A stretch of 10,792 nucleotides of DNA from an uncultured Oscillospiraceae bacterium (GTDB lineage Bacteria > Bacillota > Clostridia > Oscillospirales > Oscillospiraceae). A model generated the notes under the pieces. The model was given only the letters and a program-made list of their open reading frames with translations, was not told where the DNA came from and did not search any database. Shown here one piece after another: positions 1 through 5,772 of the stretch (positions are counted from its first letter, which is position 1; each line of letters starts with the position of its first letter). A program made the position numbers and the translations under genes. The stretch lies in NCBI GenBank assembly GCA_934668295.1, contig CAKUND010000065.1, positions 1 to 10,792 on the forward strand. The letters are read 5' to 3'.

Positions 1-1
1 G

Positions 2-55
2 AAGCGTAAGCAGAAGTCTGAAGCTGCTCGCAAGAACAGAAAGAAGTTCTATTGA
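2..55 (+). CDS. rpsU: 30S ribosomal protein bS21, C-terminal end (partial)
   Basis: This is the last 17 codons plus a TGA stop of a gene that begins before the window. The tail reads KRKQKSEAARKNRKKFY. It closely matches the Lys/Arg-rich C-terminus of Firmicute bS21, where Bacillus ends in a KRKKKSEAARKRKF-like tail. bS21 is a small subunit protein that helps in mRNA engagement near the 16S 3' end. Only the basic tail is visible, so the assignment rests on this short but distinctive match. A strong intrinsic terminator follows 25 bases after the stop, so this is the end of its transcription unit. Confidence 0.85.
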   Translation, partial: KRKQKSEAARKNRKKFY

Positions 56-80
56 TCCCTTCCCGGTTCATAAGACAGAA

Positions 81-111
81 AACGCTCCGTGCAGACGCAC
101 GGAGCGTTTTT
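81..111 (+). terminator. Intrinsic terminator of rpsU
   Basis: A perfect 12-bp stem (81-92 paired with 97-108) has a 4-base loop AGAC and a run of five T (107-111). It lies 25 bases after the rpsU stop and points along the + strand. Confidence 0.93.
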
Positions 112-195
112 CGAGCATAAGGCTCCCCTTTCAGGGTAATCTCTTTGGCGGATCCGGTTGCTCTCTGTAGGGGCCCGCCTCCCCTTTCCATACGC

Positions 196-240
196 AAAAA
201 CCGCCGCTCTGCAGCGCAGAGCGGCGGTTTGCTGTTTTTT
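196..240 (-). terminator. Bidirectional terminator between secG and rpsU
   Basis: A perfect 15-bp stem (198-212 with 216-230) has a 3-base loop. Read on the - strand it follows secG by 13 bases and ends in a T run (the A run at 196-200 of the + strand). Read on the + strand it is followed by T-rich bases to 240, so it also backs up the rpsU terminator. Between the two hairpins, at about 112-195, I see no gene. Confidence 0.92.
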
Positions 241-243
241 AAA

Positions 244-483
244 TCAGAACAGGTTCAGAACCAGCGTCAGGACGATGAACACACCGCCGACCCACTTGGT
301 GGCGAGGGCGAGCTTGGCGTCGAGGCCCTTGTTCTTGTTCTTGCCGAGGTAGGTGTCGCCGCTGCCGCCAGCGATGGCGCCGGACAGACCCGCGGACTTC
401 CCGGACTGGATCGTCACGATGACGACGAGACCGACGGCCAGAATGACCTGAATGATCGTTAAAATCGTATGCAGAGCGTTCAT
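244..483 (-). CDS. secG: Preprotein translocase subunit SecG
   Basis: SecG is the small non-essential subunit of the SecYEG channel in the cytoplasmic membrane and aids SecA-driven export. The 79-residue product has the family's usual size and plan. A first membrane segment spans about residues 4-24 (LHTILTIIQVILAVGLVVIV). A cytoplasmic Gly/Ser loop with GLSGAIAGG follows at 33-40, then a Lys-rich stretch near 48-57 and a second membrane segment at about 63-79. I chose the ATG at 483 because a strong site TTGGAGGA ends 7 bases upstream. A TTG further upstream, at 498, would sit inside that site. The gene has its own promoter, follows prfB on the same strand, and ends at a strong hairpin. The commonly seen neighbours rnr and smpB do not follow here, since rpsU faces it instead. 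Confidence 0.93.
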   Translation of the reverse strand: MNALHTILTIIQVILAVGLVVIVTIQSGKSAGLSGAIAGGSGDTYLGKNKNKGLDAKLALATKWVGGVFIVLTLVLNLF

Positions 484-490
484 GAAAAAT

Positions 491-498
491 TCCTCCAA
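491..498 (-). promoter_or_regulatory. Ribosome binding site of secG
   Basis: TTGGAGGA on the - strand lies 7 bases before the ATG at 483. It fixes the start, because the alternative in-frame TTG start at 498 overlaps this site. Confidence 0.85.
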
Positions 499-572
499 AC
501 CATTTGCCGCCCTTCGTCGGCAGACGGCTCGCCGAGATCATAGTTTATCAGGCTGTTTCAGACAGCTAGAAA

Positions 573-601
573 ATCATATCACAATTCAGGTGTGAATGCA
601 A
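573..601 (-). promoter_or_regulatory. Promoter of secG (sigma-A type)
   Basis: On the - strand there is a TTGCAT -35 box (596-601), a 17-base spacer, and a TATGAT -10 box (573-578) preceded by TGA, an extended -10. The transcript would start near 566 and have a leader of about 80 bases. The leader holds a small GCTGT...ACAGC hairpin (552-566). No intrinsic terminator is visible between prfB and this promoter, so prfB transcripts may also run into secG. Confidence 0.65.
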
Positions 602-628
602 GAGTATTTTTACCGTTTTCCACAAAAA

Positions 629-1756
629 TCAGCTCTTTGTGACCCATGTATTGGTGGCAAGACAAGTCAGATAGGCGTTGATGAAGCCGTCGAGCGCGCC
701 GTCCATAACGGCATTGACATTGGACGTCTCAAAGCCTGTCCGCGTATCCTTGACAAGCGTATAGGGCATGAAAACGTAGTTGCGGATCTGGCTGCCCCAT
801 TCGATCTTGAGCTGCGCGCCCTTGATGTCGGAGATCTTGTCCAGATGCTCGCGCTCCTTGATCTCAATGAGCTTTGAGCGGAGCATGCGCATGCACGTCT
901 CGCGGTTCTGGAACTGGTCGCGCTGCGTCTGGCAGGAGACGACGATGCCGGTCGGCTTGTGAATGAGGCGTACGGCAGAGGACGTCTTGTTGATGTGCTG
1001 GCCGCCCGCGCCGGAGGAGCGGTAGACCTGCATTTCGATATCCTCGGGCCGGATCTCCACGTCCTTGGAGTCGTCCGTGATCTCCGGGATGACCTCGACC
1101 GCGGCAAAGGACGTCTGACGGCGGGCGTTTGCGTCGAACGGGGACACGCGCACAAGGCGGTGGACGCCGTTTTCGCTCTTGAGCATGCCGTAGGCGTTCT
1201 CACCCTCGATGAGAATGCTGGCGGACTTGATGCCCGCCTCGTCGCCGTCGAGGTAGTCGAGGATCTTGTAGGTCAGACCGTGCTGCTCCGTCCAGTGCGT
1301 GTACATCCGGTAGAGCATGGAGGCCCAGTCCTGCGCCTCGGTGCCGCCGGCGCCCGCCTGGAACGAGACGATGGCGTTGTTGTTGTCATATTCGCCGGAC
1401 AGAAGTGTCTCAAGCCTTGCGTTTTCCATCTCCTGCTCCAGCTGGGCATAGCCCTCGGTCAGCTCGGGGAGCATGGAGTCGTCGTTGTCCTCCAGCGCCA
1501 TTTCGCAGAGCGTATACAGATCGTCCCACTGGCTGCACATTTTTTCGTACCGCGCGACCTTGGCCTCCAGCGTCCGGCTCTGCTTCATGACCTTCTGCGA
1601 GACCTCCTGATTGTCCCAGAAGCCCTCGGAGTCGATCTGCGCGTGCAGGCGGTCGATCTCCTCCTTCGCGGCCTCAATGCCGAGAGAGTCCGCCAGCGCA
1701 TCCAGCTTGGGCCGGATATTATTGAGCTTTACCTTATATTCATCGAATTCAATCAT
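629..1756 (-). CDS. prfB: Peptide chain release factor 2 (RF2)
   Basis: RF2 recognises UGA and UAA stop codons and releases the finished peptide from the ribosome. The 375-residue product carries the RF2 stop-codon motif SPF at residues 205-207, inside HRLVRVSPFDANARRQTSF. The catalytic GGQ is at 251-253 (GAGGQHINKT). The helical N-terminal domain runs to about residue 120, and the usual C-terminal segment WGSQIRNYVF is at 320-329. Most bacterial prfB genes need a +1 frameshift at an in-frame UGA near codon 25. Here codons 24-27 read TCT CTC GGC ATT in one uninterrupted frame, so no frameshift is needed. I chose the ATG at 1756 because the longer in-frame start at 1807 would lie in the promoter. 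The site upstream is weak (GGGAAAAG). The gene ends in UGA, so RF2 must terminate its own synthesis. Confidence 0.97.
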   Translation of the reverse strand: MIEFDEYKVKLNNIRPKLDALADSLGIEAAKEEIDRLHAQIDSEGFWDNQEVSQKVMKQSRTLEAKVARYEKMCSQWDDLYTLCEMALEDNDDSMLPELTEGYAQLEQEMENARLETLLSGEYDNNNAIVSFQAGAGGTEAQDWASMLYRMYTHWTEQHGLTYKILDYLDGDEAGIKSASILIEGENAYGMLKSENGVHRLVRVSPFDANARRQTSFAAVEVIPEITDDSKDVEIRPEDIEMQVYRSSGAGGQHINKTSSAVRLIHKPTGIVVSCQTQRDQFQNRETCMRMLRSKLIEIKEREHLDKISDIKGAQLKIEWGSQIRNYVFMPYTLVKDTRTGFETSNVNAVMDGALDGFINAYLTCLATNTWVTKS

Positions 1757-1790
1757 GCTTTTCCCACACTTTTCAAAATTGTCGGGACAT

Positions 1791-1819
1791 ATTATACAGG
1801 AAAACACGCTGGATGTAAA
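1791..1819 (-). promoter_or_regulatory. Promoter of prfB (sigma-A type)
   Basis: On the - strand there is TTTACA (1814-1819), a 17-base spacer, and a perfect TATAAT (1791-1796). Transcription would start near 1784, leaving a leader of about 28 bases before the ATG at 1756. It lies in the 87-base gap after the acyltransferase gene, which has no terminator. Confidence 0.8.
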
Positions 1820-1843
1820 GGGGAAACGAGAATTCCGACCGCT

Positions 1844-2683
1844 TTATGCGCGGAGCCCCTGCTCCTTCTCGCGGGAGACGATCCCGGCCTCCATGACCGC
1901 GTGAACGCGTTCGCCGACCTCGATCGTCGTCTTTCCGGCCAGCTCCTCCGCAGGCACGACGTCCAGCACGTCCAGCCAGACTTCCGTGTGCTTGCGGAAC
2001 ATGTTGTGCAGGATCGCGCGGGAATTGACCAGCGAACAGACCACGATGGGCACATTCGCCTTCTGCGCGATCTTGAACGCGCCGTTGCGGTATGGGAGAA
2101 GCGGGGCCGCTGTCTTGTTCGTCCCGCCCTCCGGGAATACGGCGATGGAGGCCTTGTCATCCCTGATAAACTGGATAGCTTTGAGGATGGACTTGAGCGA
2201 TTCGCGGTCGTTGTTCCGGTCGACCGGCAGGCAGAGCACCTCGCGCATGATCTGCGCGACGATGAAGATCGAGAAGTTCTCCTTTTTGGACAGGAACGCC
2301 AGATCGGCCCACGGCATGACGGCATAGAACACGATGGGGTCAAACGCGAACCGGTGGTTGCTGACCAGAAGGAAGCGGCCCTCGCGCGGCACCTGTTCCA
2401 GTCCCGTCACATTGACGTGGACGCCGCCCAGAGTCAGCGCGATCCGGCAGAACTCATTGAGGAGGAACCGGAAATAGCCGCTCGGCTTTTCCAGCAGCTT
2501 CTTCGGGTCGACAAACAGGCACGAAACGAGCACGACCAGCAGAAACAGCACCACGAGCGCCAGAAAGCTGCCGAGGAAAAACACAGGGACCTGCCATACG
2601 GCCGCGAGCGACGAAAAGCCGGACGCGGCGTACGTCAGCGCGCAGCCGGAGAGCAGCGCAAGCGCAAGAAACACATAGAGCAT
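1844..2683 (-). CDS. plsC: 1-acyl-sn-glycerol-3-phosphate acyltransferase family protein (PlsC-like)
   Basis: Members of this family move a fatty acyl group onto lysophosphatidic acid to give phosphatidic acid, at the inner face of the membrane. The 279-residue protein has two predicted N-terminal membrane segments (about 2-20 and 33-57), followed by the acyltransferase domain. The catalytic HX4D motif is visible as NHRFAFD (H110, D115). The acceptor-binding block is present as FPEGG (183-187), where most PlsC proteins have FPEGTRS. The hydrophobic block VPIVVCSLVN lies at 211-220. Residue R156 in LPVDRNN fits the second family motif. The start ATG has an AGGTG site upstream. The variant FPEGG block and the two-segment N-terminus mean the acyl acceptor could differ from lysophosphatidic acid. 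It lies between the reductase and prfB on the same strand. Confidence 0.85.
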   Translation of the reverse strand: MLYVFLALALLSGCALTYAASGFSSLAAVWQVPVFFLGSFLALVVLFLLVVLVSCLFVDPKKLLEKPSGYFRFLLNEFCRIALTLGGVHVNVTGLEQVPREGRFLLVSNHRFAFDPIVFYAVMPWADLAFLSKKENFSIFIVAQIMREVLCLPVDRNNDRESLKSILKAIQFIRDDKASIAVFPEGGTNKTAAPLLPYRNGAFKIAQKANVPIVVCSLVNSRAILHNMFRKHTEVWLDVLDVVPAEELAGKTTIEVGERVHAVMEAGIVSREKEQGLRA

Positions 2684-2707
2684 GACGAATGAACACCTGC
2701 CGAATAT

Positions 2708-2728
2708 GAAGATTTTCTGAAAGTCTTC
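2708..2728. repeat. Near-perfect 21-bp palindrome in the plsC leader
   Basis: The arms GAAGA-T-TTTC and GAAA-G-TCTTC surround a central base at 2718, with one mismatched pair (2713/2723). It lies just downstream of the possible -10 box and 25 bases upstream of the plsC start. That position would suit a repressor operator or a weak RNA hairpin. I do not recognise a known operator; it does not resemble the FapR box as I remember it. Confidence 0.4.
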
Positions 2729-2746
2729 TTAAGATTTCAAGTATTC

Positions 2747-2752
2747 ATTATA
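2747..2752 (-). promoter_or_regulatory. Possible -10 box upstream of the PlsC-like gene
   Basis: A perfect TATAAT on the - strand lies about 64 bases before the plsC start, in an AT-rich 127-base gap. I cannot find a convincing -35 box at 16-18 bases, so this is only a candidate. No intrinsic terminator for the upstream reductase is visible in this gap, so plsC may also be read from that gene. Confidence 0.35.
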
Positions 2753-2810
2753 TACACGGTCTACGTGAAAATCATCCCGAAAAAGAAGAATTCACAAATA
2801 ATTTAATAAT

Positions 2811-3977
2811 TTACGGCTGCTCCGCCGCGCGCTGCCGGCTGATCTCAGCCCAGCTCGGGAGCTTCGCGATGCGCTCCGTCAGCTCCTGCATGCAGGCCGG
2901 GATGTCGATCTTCTGCGGACAGACCGCCGCGCAGGCCCCGCAGCCGAGGCAGCTTTTCGGCTGCCGGCTCTCCGGCAGCGCTTCGACGGCCATGATCGCG
3001 TTCGTGGACGGCACGACGCGAAGCTCGTTCAGCACGCGCAGCATCTGCGGAATGTCAATTTCCTGCGGGCAGCCGTCGCAGCAGTAGCGGCAGGCCGTGC
3101 ATGGAACGGCGGACTTGAAGCCCTCCGCGATCTCCAGCAGCAGCGCCTGCTCCTCGGTGCTGAGCGGCTCCGGATGGTCGAACGTGGCAAGGTTGTCCTG
3201 CATCTGCGCCAGGTTGGACATGCCGCTGAGGATCATCGTCACGCCCGGGATCTCCTGCACCCACCGCAGCGCCCAGGACGCGTCGGACGCCTCCGGCCGC
3301 AGCGCGCGCAGCTTCTCCTGCGCATATGCGGGCAGATTCGCCAGCTTTCCGCCGCGCAGGGGCTCCATGACCCAGATGGGGATGTTGTACCGGTTCAGCA
3401 GCTCGCATTTTTCCTTCGCCTGCTGCAGCGTCCAATCGAGATAGTTCAGCTCGATCTGACAGAACTCCATCTCGCTTGCGTGCTTTTCGAGGAATGCCTC
3501 CAGCGCGGGCACGCCCGCGTGGGTCGAGAAGCCAAGATGGCGGATGCGTCCGTTTTTCTTCTGCTCCAGCAGATACGGGAGAATGCTCCAGCGCTCGTCC
3601 TCGTAGACGGCAATGGAATTCTCATAGACGTTGTGCAGCAGATAGAAATCAAAATATTCTACCCCGCACTTTTCCAGCTGCTTTTCGAACACGGCCTTCA
3701 CGTCGTAGCTGGGCGCGATCTGGTGGCCGGGGAATTTGTCGGCCAGATAGAAGCTTTCGCGCGGGTACTGCTTCAAAATCTCGCCGATGACCGTTTCGGA
3801 TTTTCCGCCGTGATACGGCCACGCGGTGTCAAAGTAATTGACGCCCTTCGCAATGGCCTCCGCCGTCATGGCGGCGGCCTGCTCCGCGTCGATGGATTTG
3901 TCCTCCCGCAGCGGCAGCCGCATCGTGCCGAACCCGAGCTGCGAAAGCTTCAGCCCCTGAAAGTCCCTGCAGATCAT
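2811..3977 (-). CDS. Aldo/keto reductase with C-terminal two-cluster ferredoxin domain
   Basis: This is an NAD(P)H-type aldo/keto reductase barrel joined to a 2x[4Fe-4S] ferredoxin-like tail, an arrangement common in anaerobes. Residue numbers here count from an earlier in-frame ATG at 3986. The catalytic tetrad is visible as D53, Y58 (FDTAWPYHGG), K84 (LADKFPG) and H118 (LLHNVYE). The barrel runs to about residue 290. Two CX2CX2CX3CP motifs follow, with cysteines at 296/299/302/306 and 346/349/352/356; C303 is an extra cysteine in the first. I prefer the ATG at 3977 because the site GAAAGGA touches the ATG at 3986 directly but is 9 bases from the one at 3977. The beginning MICRDFQGLKLSQLGFGTMR also fits the family. 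The substrate is unknown. The gene is divergent from the membrane-protein operon starting at 4204. Confidence 0.9.
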   Translation of the reverse strand: MICRDFQGLKLSQLGFGTMRLPLREDKSIDAEQAAAMTAEAIAKGVNYFDTAWPYHGGKSETVIGEILKQYPRESFYLADKFPGHQIAPSYDVKAVFEKQLEKCGVEYFDFYLLHNVYENSIAVYEDERWSILPYLLEQKKNGRIRHLGFSTHAGVPALEAFLEKHASEMEFCQIELNYLDWTLQQAKEKCELLNRYNIPIWVMEPLRGGKLANLPAYAQEKLRALRPEASDASWALRWVQEIPGVTMILSGMSNLAQMQDNLATFDHPEPLSTEEQALLLEIAEGFKSAVPCTACRYCCDGCPQEIDIPQMLRVLNELRVVPSTNAIMAVEALPESRQPKSCLGCGACAAVCPQKIDIPACMQELTERIAKLPSWAEISRQRAAEQP

Positions 3978-3986
3978 GTTTTGCAT

Positions 3987-3993
3987 TCCTTTC
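3987..3993 (-). promoter_or_regulatory. Ribosome binding site that decides the reductase start
   Basis: GAAAGGA on the - strand ends directly against the ATG at 3986, too close to serve it. It lies 9 bases before the second in-frame ATG at 3977, which is a normal spacing. Confidence 0.7.
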
Positions 3994-4012
3994 TGTCTGT
4001 TTTTGCAGTTTC

Positions 4013-4041
4013 AGCATACCATATTTCCCGTGGGATTTCCA
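4013..4041 (-). promoter_or_regulatory. Promoter of the aldo/keto reductase
   Basis: On the - strand there is TGGAAA (4036-4041), a 17-base spacer, and TATGCT (4013-4018) preceded by TGG, an extended -10. The -35 box is one half of the inverted repeat at 4036-4050, which suggests regulation by a bound protein. Confidence 0.55.
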
Positions 4042-4050
4042 GTCTGGAAA
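4036..4050. promoter_or_regulatory. Inverted repeat over the reductase -35 box (possible operator)
   Basis: TTTCCA-GTC-TGGAAA is a perfect 6-bp inverted repeat with a 3-base centre. The TTTCCA arm is the reductase -35 box on the other strand. A protein bound here would block that promoter. No regulator gene lies in the window. Confidence 0.45.
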
Positions 4051-4056
4051 ATCCAT

Positions 4057-4076
4057 CGGGCTGCGAACGCAGCCCG
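4057..4076. repeat. 20-bp perfect palindrome in the divergent gap
   Basis: CGGGCTGCGAACGCAGCCCG has 9-bp arms around AA. It lies 16 bases beyond the reductase -35 box and 69 bases before the -35 box of the + strand operon. There is no T run next to it, so it does not look like an intrinsic terminator. It may be an operator or a hairpin. Confidence 0.55.
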
Positions 4077-4144
4077 CGTGGGCGGAGAGGGTATACAAAA
4101 TGGAGATACTGCCCAATCTTCATAAATCTTTAACATTCTTTCGC

Positions 4145-4173
4145 TTGTATTTTTCGTACTTTTCGGGTACTAT
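4145..4173 (+). promoter_or_regulatory. Promoter of the membrane-protein/PAP2 operon
   Basis: TTGTAT (4145-4150), a 17-base spacer and TACTAT (4168-4173) lie 30 bases before the ATG at 4204. A ribosome site AGGGG (4190-4194) follows, 9 bases from the start. Confidence 0.55.
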
Positions 4174-4203
4174 CTGTTTTACGAAAGATAGGGGTATTTT
4201 GAT

Positions 4204-5055
4204 ATGAAGGAAAAGAACCGTCAAAAGCGGCTGCGGCTAATTGCGGAGGCAAAGAAAAAACCCGCTGTATTTACCGTCTATATCATTCTGCGTCTGATCG
4301 TCGTGGCGATCCTCGTCTCGTCGATCCTGCGCGGCGAGTATGAAAACGCGGCGATCTGCTTGCTGGTACTGTTTTTGTTTCTGCTGCCGCTGTTTGTGCA
4401 GAAAAACTTCGGCATCGAGCTGCCGAGCACGCTGGAGATCATCATTCTGGTGTTCATCTTCGCGTCGGAGATTCTGGGTGAGCTGGCGTGCTTCTTCATC
4501 AATGTCCCAAACTGGGACTCCATTCTGCACACGACGACGGGCTTTCTGTGTGCGGCATTCGGCTTTGCGCTCATCGATATCCTGAACCGGAACGGCAAGA
4601 TCAAGTTCCAGCTGTCGCCCATTTACGTGGCGCTTGTCGCGTTCTGCTTCTCGATGACCATCGGCGTTTTGTGGGAGTTCTTTGAGTTCGGCGTGGACAG
4701 GCTGTTCCACATGGACATGCAGAAGGACACGATCGTGCATACGATCTCGTCCGTCATGCTCGACCCGACGAACAAGAATATCCCCATCACCATCGACAAC
4801 ATCACCTCCGTCGCCGTCAACGGGCAGGATCTGGGCTTCAACGGCTATCTCGACATCGGCCTGTATGACACGATGGAGGATCTGTTCGTCAACTTCATCG
4901 GCGCGCTGACGTTCAGCGTGTTCGGCTATTTCTATATCAAGCACCGCGGCAAGGGCCGCATTGCAAAGGCATTCATCCCCACCATCACGGAAACCAAAAA
5001 GGAGTCAGACCATGCGCAGCCATCCAAACAGGCAGTGGAAGATCGGGACAGTTGA
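4204..5055 (+). CDS. Polytopic membrane protein, DUF2238/YjdF-like, function unknown
   Basis: I do not recognise a function. The 283-residue protein has a basic N-terminus and about six predicted membrane segments (near 24-42, 48-66, 77-100, 107-127, 139-162 and 226-246). It has polar residues set in or beside the membrane: WDSILHTTTGF (W104, D105, H109), WEFFEFGVD (E158, E161, D165) and DTMEDLFVNFIGA (D222, D226, N230). This pattern of WDxxxH, WExxE and DTxxDLxxN resembles the DUF2238/YjdF group as I remember it, and is faintly reminiscent of VanZ. A hydrophilic loop at 166-225 separates the last two segments, and a charged tail runs from about 247. Its end overlaps the following PAP2 gene by 44 bases, so the two are probably translated together. 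Confidence 0.75.
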   Translation: MKEKNRQKRLRLIAEAKKKPAVFTVYIILRLIVVAILVSSILRGEYENAAICLLVLFLFLLPLFVQKNFGIELPSTLEIIILVFIFASEILGELACFFINVPNWDSILHTTTGFLCAAFGFALIDILNRNGKIKFQLSPIYVALVAFCFSMTIGVLWEFFEFGVDRLFHMDMQKDTIVHTISSVMLDPTNKNIPITIDNITSVAVNGQDLGFNGYLDIGLYDTMEDLFVNFIGALTFSVFGYFYIKHRGKGRIAKAFIPTITETKKESDHAQPSKQAVEDRDS

Positions 5056-5674
5056 AAACTGCCGCCATCACTGGTATCTTCTCATCTGGATCGTATATTT
5101 TGTTCTGTTTTATATCGCCGAGCACGTTGTGACGGATCACTATTGGGTGTCGTATCTGCCGCTCGACGACAAGATCCCCTTCTGCCGGTATTTTATCATC
5201 CCCTACTGCCTGTGGCACCCGCTGCTGTTTGCCATGACGCTGTATCTCATGTGGTACGACGTGCCCGCGTTCAAGCGGTTCATGGTATACATCGGCCTCG
5301 GCTTCGGCGGTTCGATCCTGTTCTGTCTGATCTTCCCGAACGGGCAGGAGCTGCGCCCGACGGAATTTGCCCAGCAGGATTTCTTCATCTGGCTTTTGCA
5401 GCGCATTTATGCCGCCGACACGAACACGAACGTGCTGCCGAGCATGCACGTCATCGGCTGCGCGGCGCTGACGCTGGCCTGCCTTGATTCGGAGCCGCTG
5501 TGCAAACGACATCTGCAGTGGGTCGTGCTGCCGCTCGGCGTGATCATCAGCATGTCGACCGTGTTTGTCAAGCAGCACTCGATCCTCGACGTGTTCGTCG
5601 CCATTCCGGTGAGCGCGGTGTTATATTTTATTGTATATCACAAGGCGTTCCGGGAGAAGCGGAGGCCCGCATGA
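5012..5674 (+). CDS. PAP2-family membrane phosphatase or inositol-type phosphotransferase
   Basis: PAP2 enzymes remove or transfer phosphate groups on lipids and lipid carriers using a His nucleophile. The 220-residue product has a membrane segment at about 21-36 and several more at roughly 60-80, 91-107, 148-158, 170-184 and 192-209. Visible catalytic blocks are RP at 115-116 (GQELRP), PSMH at 143-146, and SX6HX3D ending in KQHSILD (H189, D193). The classical Lys of KX6RP is not in place (F108). The classical Arg of the SR pair is Thr (T183). PSMHV with KQHSILD resembles the inositolphosphotransferase/IPC-synthase branch more than the YbjG/BacA-partner type. I chose the ATG at 5012 because AAAAAGGAG precedes it with a 7-base gap; an earlier in-frame start at 4961 lacks a site. 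The substrate is unknown. Confidence 0.82.
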   Translation: MRSHPNRQWKIGTVENCRHHWYLLIWIVYFVLFYIAEHVVTDHYWVSYLPLDDKIPFCRYFIIPYCLWHPLLFAMTLYLMWYDVPAFKRFMVYIGLGFGGSILFCLIFPNGQELRPTEFAQQDFFIWLLQRIYAADTNTNVLPSMHVIGCAALTLACLDSEPLCKRHLQWVVLPLGVIISMSTVFVKQHSILDVFVAIPVSAVLYFIVYHKAFREKRRPA

Positions 5675-5681
5675 ATTTGTG

Positions 5682-5708
5682 AAAAAGCGCGGAAACCCGC
5701 GCTTTTTT
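5682..5708 (+). terminator. Intrinsic terminator of the membrane-protein/PAP2 operon
   Basis: An 11-bp stem (5682-5692 with 5697-5707) has a 4-base loop AAAC and a run of six T (5703-5708). It begins 8 bases after the PAP2 stop. Confidence 0.9.
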
Positions 5709-5709
5709 C

Positions 5710-5738
5710 TTGACTTTCCCATGGAAGTATGAGATACC
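5710..5738 (+). promoter_or_regulatory. Possible promoter of mntP
   Basis: TTGACT (5710-5715), a 17-base spacer and GATACC (5733-5738), the last preceded by TGA as in an extended -10. The -35 box begins 2 bases after the T run of the preceding terminator. The resulting leader of under 30 bases is far too short for a yybP-ykoY manganese riboswitch. Confidence 0.45.
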
Positions 5739-5772
5739 AACAAAATTTCGCTGAAAAGGCTGTGTTGAACTT

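Noticed and set aside
121..195. Possible second copy of the 6408-6561 element (GGCTCCCC with a nearby AGGG).
   Set aside because: Only about 8 bases match and there are no flanking direct repeats, so chance similarity is as likely.
1757..1807. Longer N-terminus of RF2 (17 more codons).
   Set aside because: The added stretch covers the TATAAT box of the prfB promoter, so it cannot be on that transcript, and it does not resemble RF2.
959..2692. Open frame of 577 codons on the + strand opposite prfB and plsC.
   Set aside because: It crosses two recognised genes and the prfB promoter on the other strand, and its product is rich in R, D, H and L with no domain. It is a shadow of GC-rich coding.
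3174..4133. Open frame of 319 codons on the + strand opposite the aldo/keto reductase.
   Set aside because: The - strand frame has the full catalytic tetrad and two iron-sulfur motifs. The + frame has no recognisable features.
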